A DNA stretch of 12,146 nt from Jimgerdemannia flammicorona (taxonomy: Eukaryota > Mucoromycota > Endogonomycetes > Endogonales > Endogonaceae): positions 1-12,146 of the forward strand of contig RBNI01005775.1 of NCBI GenBank assembly GCA_003990745.1, given 5' to 3'. Below, piece by piece: positions 7,351 to 12,146 of this stretch. The position numbers were made by a program, and so were the translations under genes. Numbering within the stretch: position 1 is the first letter of the stretch; every line of letters starts with the position of its first letter. The notes below the pieces were generated by a model. The model saw nothing but the letters and a program-made list of their open reading frames with translations, ran no database searches and was not told where the DNA came from.

Positions 7351-7559
7351 ATTGGACCAAGAATGAAGTCACCTTGATTCAGGATGGAGCCAACATTACC
7401 ATCAAGCCAGACAAGACTCAGATGAGAACCCCAATTGCTACTCTTTCGGCAATTCAGTTCAAGAAGGCCCTCAAGAAAGCTACCTGTGCCTTTGTGGCAC
7501 TGATCCGACCAAAGAAAGAAGACAAGAAGCTATCAATTAGTGAAAGTGTCAAGTTACTA

Positions 7560-8318
7560 CTGAACAAGTACAAGGATGTCTTCCCAGACAAACTACCTGG
7601 CCTACTACCTTCAAGAGACCATGACTATGAAATCAAGTTGGTACCTAATGCAGCTATACCTAAGAAGAAAATGTACTGTATATCTCCACTCGAAATTGAA
7701 GCAGTCAAGAAGGAACTCAATGAACTCATTGAGCAAGGAGCCATTCAACCAAGCAAGTCACCCTTTGGCTCCCCAGTCCTATTTTTCAAGAAAAAGGATG
7801 ATACTCTGCGAATGTGTATAGACTACCGAGTACTCAACAAGATCACAGTCAAGAACCATTATCCACTACCACTCATAGATCAAATCTTTAATACTCTCAA
7901 GAATGCAAAGTACTTCACCAAGATTGATCTCACCTCTGAATATCACCAAATTCAAATCAAGCCAGAAGACATACCCAAGACTGCCTTCATGACACCCTTT
8001 GGACTCTACAAATTCCTAGTCATGGCCTTTGGTCTCACCAATGTGCCAACAACCTTTCAAGATCTCATGCAAACTGTCTTTAAGGATCAGCTGTATATCT
8101 TCATACTGGTATACATTGATGATATCCTGATCTTCAGTAGTACTGAAGAAGAACACCTCAAGCACATTGAACAAGTCCTCAAAATCCTCCATGAGAACAA
8201 GCTCTATACAAAGCTCAAGAAATGTGAATTTTTCAAGAATCAAGTTAAATACCTTGGACACATTGTATCAGCCAAAGAAATTCAAGTAGACCCAAGGAAA
8301 ATACAAGCCATTGAACAG
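7560..8318 (+). pseudogene. Reverse transcriptase domain
   Basis: RNA- and DNA-dependent DNA polymerase of the Ty3/gypsy type. Markers in order: KYKDVFPDKLPGLLPSRDHD (the linker before RT), SPLE, GAIQPSKSPFGSPV, KKDDTLRMCIDYRVLNKITV, HYPLPLIDQIF, KIDLTSEYHQI, KTAFMTPFGLYKFLVMAFGL and the catalytic YIDD (8112-8123), followed by KKCEFF and YLGHIVS. The domain is open from end to end. Likely mutated places include SPLE preceded by cysteine where arginine is usual, and DLTSEYHQI where DLRSGYHQI is usual. The first stop downstream is TAG at 8319, where the family has the tryptophan of WP. Confidence 0.95.
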
Positions 8319-8321
8319 TAG

Positions 8322-8930
8322 CCTGTACCAGCAAACCTCACTGAACTCAGGTCCTTCTTTGGTCTGGCTGGATACTATTATTGATTTGTCAAAAACTTCT
8401 CTGGCATTGTAGAATCTTTGACAAACCTCCTGTGAAAGGAACCCAACTCTGACCTCTACATCCCTTACATCTGGGATGCTTTCTGTTAATAAGCTTTTCA
8501 AGAACTCAAGAACTGCCTGATCCATGCACCTGTTCTTAGAAACATGGACCCAAACTTGAAGTTCACAGTCACTATAGATGTATCTAATTTTGCCATTGGT
8601 GCAGTCATTTCTCAAGATGATGGTCAAGGACACCGACCTATTGCCTTTGAATTAAGAAAATTGTCCCCAGTGGAACAAAAGCTAGCTACTCATGAAAAGG
8701 AACTTCTGGTAATCATGCATACCCTCAAGACTTGGCGACACTATCTAGAAGGAGTTGAGTTCGATGTGATCATCAATCACAGATCTCTTCAGTACATCAA
8801 CACTCAACTAACCCTTTCTTGCTAACAAGCCAAGTGGAGCCAATTACTTCAGACCTTTACTCCAAACATCATCTACAAGCCCAGCAAAACTCTAGTTGTA
8901 CCAGATGCACTGTCAAGAAGACCTGACTTT
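8322..8930 (+). pseudogene. RT-RNase H connection and RNase H domain
   Basis: The connection reads LRSFFGLAGYYY, stop, FVKNFS (stop 8382 at an arginine position), a stop at 8433, and two adjacent TAA codons at 8487-8492 before AFQELK. RNase H, which removes element RNA from the hybrid, has its first catalytic aspartate in DVSNFAIGAVISQ (8577-8579) and glutamate in HEKELL (8691-8708). The third site reads INHRSLQY, with asparagine at 8775-8777 where TDH is usual, a G-to-A change that should inactivate the enzyme. A TAA at 8823 interrupts the C-terminal part, which then reads VPDALSRRPDF, the normal end of the domain. Confidence 0.9.
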
Positions 8931-9104
8931 GCCACAATCTTACAAGTCACCATGGCATCTGAATTCCTCAATCAGATCAAGAAGGCTTATGAACAAGACT
9001 CTCTGATTCTATAAAGGAACACCAAGGAATTCAAGGAAAAGTACACCATCAAGGACAACCTTGTGTACTATCAAGACAAAGTATATATTCCTGTCAATCC
9101 TGAA

Positions 9105-10170
9105 CTATGATACAAGATCCTTCATGAACATTATGACTCCCCACTAGCTGGTCACCTTGGAACTGAGAAAACCATCAAGAATATCCAATGAGACTACTAC
9201 TGGCCAAACATGCTCAAGGAAATCAAGGAGTATGTTCAAAGCTATGATCTTTGCCAAAGAAATAAGTCAAGCAACCAAGCACCTGCCGGTCTTCTACAAC
9301 CCTTGTCAATTCTGACCAAGAAGTTTGAATAAGTCACAATGGACTTCATTGTGCAACTCTCATAAACTAAAACAGGCTATGATGCTATTGTTGTATTTGT
9401 GGACCATCTCACCAAGATTACAATCACTGAGCCAACCACAACCAATGCCACTGCTCCAGAAATTGCAAGAATCTTCTTCAAGACTATCTTCCACCATTAT
9501 GGACTTCCCCAAGTAATTATCAGCAACTGTGACCCCAAGTTCACAAGTCACTTCTGGCAAGCACTCTTCAAGACCCTTGGAACCCAAATTGCTATATCCA
9601 CTGCCTTCCATCCTCAAACTGATGGACAGACTGAGTGAATGAACAGAACACTTGAACAAATACTCAGAAACTATGTGTCTTATGAGCAAGATGATTGGGA
9701 CCACTATCTGACCTATGCCGAGTTTGCCTACAATAATGTCAACCAATCATCAACTGGCCTTTCCCCATTCCAGTTACTTCATGGTCAAAACCCCAAGACC
9801 CCTGCAAGTCTAGTCCAATTCCAGTAATCCAGTCACACTCAAGTCCCCACAGCCCAGAACCTTATTGACAAAATGGATTCCCTTCTCAAGATCACCACTA
9901 CAAATCTGCAAAAGGCTCAGCAACATCAAGCTAAGTATGCAGATAAGAAGTGGCGAGATGTCATATACAATATTGGTGATATGGTTCTACTCAAAGCTGA
10001 CAACATTAAGGTTCAATCTCAAGTCAACCACTAGTCAGCCAAATTCCAGCCCAAGTACCTTGGACTCTTCAAAATCACCGAGTAAGTCTCTACCTGGTCT
10101 TACCATCTCAACTTGCCAACAACTATGTATATATACCCAGTATTTCATGTGTCACAACTCAAGGTCTGGA
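9105..10170 (+). pseudogene. Integrase domain
   Basis: Integrase joins the cDNA to chromosomal DNA. The zinc domain keeps H at 9123-9131 and 9153 (LAGHLG) and DLCQRNK, but the first cysteine is tyrosine (TAT at 9243). The core starts TMDFI with the first catalytic aspartate at 9342. The second reads IISNCDPKFTSHFW: asparagine (AAC, 9525) for the catalytic aspartate and cysteine for arginine, both explained by CpG transitions. The glutamate of DGQTE (9633) is kept, and a TGA follows it where arginine is usual. The C-terminal GPY/F-type module has KKWRDVIYNIGDMVLL, YLGLFKI (LGPF in relatives) and YPVFHVSQLKVW. Stops: 9108, 9189, 9330, 9363, 9636, 9825, 10032, 10083. Confidence 0.92.
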
Positions 10171-10223
10171 ACCAGTCACCCCCATACTCTGGCCAAATTC
10201 CGACACCATCAGCACTAGTCATA

Positions 10224-10403
10224 GTTGAAGACTACATTGAGTATGAAGTTGAGAAAATTTTAGACAAGCGAGTCTGATACCATCACACTGAATATCTAGT
10301 CAAGTAGATGGATTACCCTGAATATGATGCCACTTGGGAACCTGCTGCCAACCTCAAGAACTCTCAAGACCTCATCCAAGAGTTCGAGCAAAAAGGAACT
10401 CAT
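10224..10403 (+). pseudogene. Chromodomain at the integrase C-terminus
   Basis: EYEVEKILDKRV, stop (10275), YHHTEYLVK, stop (10305), MDYPEYDATWEPAANL is the standard chromodomain layout (EVE-IL, YLVKWKGY, TWEP-NL). It would bind methylated histone tails and direct integration to heterochromatin. The TAG at 10305 replaces the tryptophan of YLVKW, an aromatic-cage position, by a G-to-A change. The aspartate or glutamate-rich end LIQEFEQ closes the protein. This defines the element as a chromovirus. Confidence 0.92.
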
Positions 10404-10406
10404 TGA

Positions 10407-10705
10407 CTGCCTGTGAGGTTCTCCTCTTAGATAGTAGATGACCTACTGTGCTGATCAGGTACATTACACATCAGGGCTCTCTAAGGAATATAGCATCAGA
10501 AACAAGAGATATAGGAGAACTCTATAAATCCTACAACCAATGAGGTTCGAACCAATTCTCATCTGATCAAGATGATACTTTGGCCCTCGTCTTATACAAG
10601 GATGGCCAATCCTTGCCAATGAGTCAATATATTTAATTTGAAGTTTCTTTTAGTCTTATTGTTATTATGTATAACTTTGAGAATTCAACAAGGACATTGA
10701 TTCTT
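10407..10705 (+). other. 3' untranslated region between gag-pol and the polypurine tract
   Basis: About 300 bp with no recognised domain in the gag-pol frame, where further stops appear (first TAG about 10428). It contains a GGTTCGAACC palindrome at 10544-10553. It may be a normal 3' untranslated region, or partly the end of a coding region that originally ran past 10404. Confidence 0.6.
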
Positions 10706-10718
10706 AAGGAGGGAGAGA
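10706..10718 (+). other. Polypurine tract
   Basis: AAGGAGGGAGAGA, 13 unbroken purines, ends exactly at the TG of the 3' LTR. It is the RNase H-resistant primer for plus-strand DNA synthesis. Confidence 0.92.
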
Positions 10719-11121
10719 TGTAACATTTTAGCATAGTTTATTTCTTTTCTCTGTCTTTCTTGAATATTCTATAACCTTCTGGCACTTTCCACATACTTAG
10801 AAATCCCTGTCTTGGTGCCGAGCATTAACTAGTACTTATTTAGTTAGTCACTGAATATTCTGGAAATTTGTAGAACTTTATTTATCATCATTTGTCATCT
10901 TTGCTGAGAACTTTCCTCTTGGCATTTTCCTTTGATTTCTCAGATTCTTCCAGATCCTTCTTTCAGATCTTGTATAAATATCTCCTTGTTCTCATAAATA
11001 AAGCTTCAGAATATTTTCTCCCAGAAATCCTTTGAGAACACTTGAACCCTTAGTATCTCTTCGAGCTACTTAGGATCACCAGAACTAGTTGCTTCCTCAT
11101 TTAGAAACTAGAACTGTTACA
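10719..11121 (+). repeat. 3' LTR (403 bp)
   Basis: Same length and ends (TGTAAC...GTTACA) as the 5' LTR, with TATAAATA at 10973-10980. Five of the LTR differences are TG in one copy against CA in the other, showing loss of an ancestral CpG on opposite strands in the two copies. Transcription of an intact element would end here, after AATAAA. Confidence 0.95.
10997..11002 (+). terminator. Polyadenylation signal in the 3' LTR
   Basis: AATAAA, also present at 5372-5377 in the 5' LTR, 17 bp beyond the TATA box. It would set the 3' end of the element's transcript; the cleavage site itself is not identifiable. Confidence 0.55.
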
Positions 11122-11126
11122 TAAGT
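11122..11126. repeat. 5-bp target-site duplication, right copy
   Basis: TAAGT, identical to 5089-5093, directly follows the 3' LTR. Confidence 0.9.
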
Positions 11127-12146
11127 AGCAGTCCTTAGAGTTCTTGGAAAACATCTTCATATTTCTTAAGTAGTTCTTAAAGGTTATCTTTCTCATCATC
11201 TTTATTTTTTAGAAGTTCAGAAAATTCATCATCATCTTCTTCTGAGGGTTTCTTAACTATATATATAAATATGCTGATCTGATTTTTGAATTAGCTTCTT
11301 TATCTAAATGATAGAGATAATATTACATCTGGGCTTGAATTTCTTCTTAGTATACTTGAGTTGTAACTTAATATCTTCTAGAGAGATTATATTGATTTAC
11401 TAATTAATGTGAGGATTTTTCTGAGTGAGTCAGAATTTTCTGAGGATGAGGTTATATCTAGAGAGATATACAATATAGAAGATTTGTCTTATAGTATATG
11501 TAATTTTTAAGTTATAAAAGTATATTCTTGTATATCTTGAAGAGTTTCTATATTATTCTATTTCTAAATACATATAGCAATATTTTCTTCTGAGTTCCTT
11601 TATACATATCTTGAGGTAGAGTTTGTCAGCAGTTTCTTTATTAAGATAGCACTTGCTTGCTCTACTGTTAATAAGGACTTTAACAGAGTTTTCTTTGATT
11701 TTTTCTTAGAGGGAGATATATTTTATATTGTCTTCTTACCAGATAGCAATTATTTCTGAGGTAGTCTCTTCTTCCCAATCTTATACTTCTCTATCTTATT
11801 ATCAATGTTCTTGATTTCTTCATCTCATTGTTCTGAGATGATTAGCTTATACTTCTTAGATTCAAGGACATATATAATATATTCTTCTATATATTCAAAA
11901 TAGTATATCTTAATTCTATGAGAATATTGTTCTATAGGGACATATCTATCAGCAATATACTAATACTATTTCTAATCTTGTTCTTGAGATTCTTTAATAT
12001 AGATGATCTTCAGTACCTTGGTCTTCTCTTTAGTCTTATTAGAGTGTCTTTCTATTGATTTGAATATTTTTTCTCCTCTATTAGAGGGTGACAGTTCATT
12101 TTTTTCTTTGACTTTAAGATCATACATATTACCTCAATGATGGCTT
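11127..12146 (-). pseudogene. Old chromovirus relic: protease and start of RT
   Basis: On the minus strand, reading from 12146 down: a lysine-rich, stop-filled stretch that may be late gag; a protease with VLINSRASKCYLNKETADKL (active site at 11658-11669, NSRA where DSGA is usual); SRYNLILRKF followed by NPHIN (about 11405-11465); then LLKKYEDVFQEL (about 11138-11176), the linker before RT. The text resumes at 5093 across the young element with VEYSIEI and KKQLVELV, so this is the same relic. I see no dUTPase motif upstream of this protease within the window, nor a clear zinc knuckle. The element's gag start and 5' LTR lie outside the window. Confidence 0.82.

Larger units (their letters stand above)
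5565..10406 (+). pseudogene. gag-pol polyprotein with internal dUTPase, 22 internal stops
   Basis: One frame of 1613 codons runs from the first ATG after the primer binding site (5565) to TGA at 10404-10406. All recognised domains lie in this frame, so there is no frameshift between gag and pol and no frame-changing indel in 4.8 kb. Internal stops: TGA at 5949, 5973, 6006, 6612, 6981, 8382, 8433, 9108, 9189, 9636, 10275; TAG at 8319, 10032, 10305; TAA at 8487, 8490, 8823, 9012, 9330, 9363, 9825, 10083. Many TGAs sit where the family has arginine (CGA to TGA), and several TAGs where it has tryptophan (TGG to TAG). The terminal TGA at 10404 could itself be such a change, so the true C-terminus is uncertain. 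The intact ancestor would make a fused Gag-Pol, as many fungal chromoviruses do. Confidence 0.9.
5094..11121 (+). mobile_element. Complete but defective dUTPase-bearing Ty3/gypsy chromovirus
   Basis: A 6028-bp LTR retrotransposon with both 403-bp LTRs, 5-bp target duplication, primer binding site, one gag-pol frame, polypurine tract and chromodomain. Domain order is Gag, zinc knuckle, dUTPase, protease, RT, RNase H, integrase, chromodomain; the RT-RNase H-integrase order and the C-terminal chromodomain place it among chromoviruses. It sits in the RT of an older minus-strand chromovirus. Its body is clearly richer in G and C than the flanks. Twenty-two in-frame stops and changed catalytic residues mean it cannot move by itself; related intact copies may exist elsewhere in the genome. 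Confidence 0.95.

Noticed and set aside
5922..10218. Overlapping frames on both strands inside the young element (for example 6412-6864 plus, 6986-7339 minus, 8268-8633 minus, 9360-9746 minus, 9865-10218 plus)
   Set aside because: All are shadows of the single gag-pol frame, which carries every recognised domain.
5949..10277. TGA as a recoded sense codon
   Set aside because: TAA and TAG also interrupt the same frame, many TGAs align with arginine positions, and LTR differences show the same CpG transitions, so hypermutation explains them.
10544..10553. GGTTCGAACC as a tRNA B box or tRNA gene
   Set aside because: The flanking bases do not form a T-stem, acceptor stem or anticodon arm on either strand.

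Overview
This is a stretch of transposon graveyard from a eukaryote, most likely a filamentous fungus. It holds no intact host protein gene. The evidence is two Ty3/gypsy chromoviruses (gag-pol with a C-terminal chromodomain), a U6 spliceosomal RNA sequence, AT-rich flanks almost without CpG, and a hypermutation pattern (only C-to-T and G-to-A changes, mostly at CpG) like RIP or methylation-driven deamination. The species cannot be named from the sequence.

Layout. 1-196: a 14-bp minisatellite, 14 units. About 690-5093 and 11127-12146: one old chromovirus relic on the minus strand, far more decayed than the young element. It reads, right to left, protease (about 11400-11670), start of RT (11127-11260), rest of RT (about 4560-5093), RNase H (about 3820-4290), integrase (1037-2139) and chromodomain (about 690-923). 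Insertions cut it: a U6 snRNA copy (924-1036) flanked by a 17-bp direct repeat; an unclassified 1.5-kb segment (2140-3644) flanked by a 20-bp direct repeat; and the young element (5094-11121) flanked by a 5-bp duplication. The 1.5-kb segment itself contains a 75-bp insertion ending in 54 uninterrupted A's with an 11-bp direct repeat.

The young element, plus strand, is complete in outline: 403-bp LTRs (TGTAAC...GTTACA), primer binding site, one continuous gag-pol frame (5565-10406), polypurine tract and 3' LTR. Domain order is Gag, CCHC knuckle, dUTPase, protease, RT, RNase H, integrase, chromodomain. The dUTPase between nucleocapsid and protease is the most unusual coding feature; its five motifs are recognisable. 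The frame has 22 internal stops but no frameshift, and several catalytic residues are changed by transitions, so this copy is dead. The two LTRs differ at 17 of 403 positions, all transitions, often as reciprocal CA/TG pairs marking lost CpG sites.

History: the old chromovirus inserted and was mutated to AT-rich sequence; the U6 copy came after that decay; the young dUTPase chromovirus landed in the relic's RT and was then mutated in turn.
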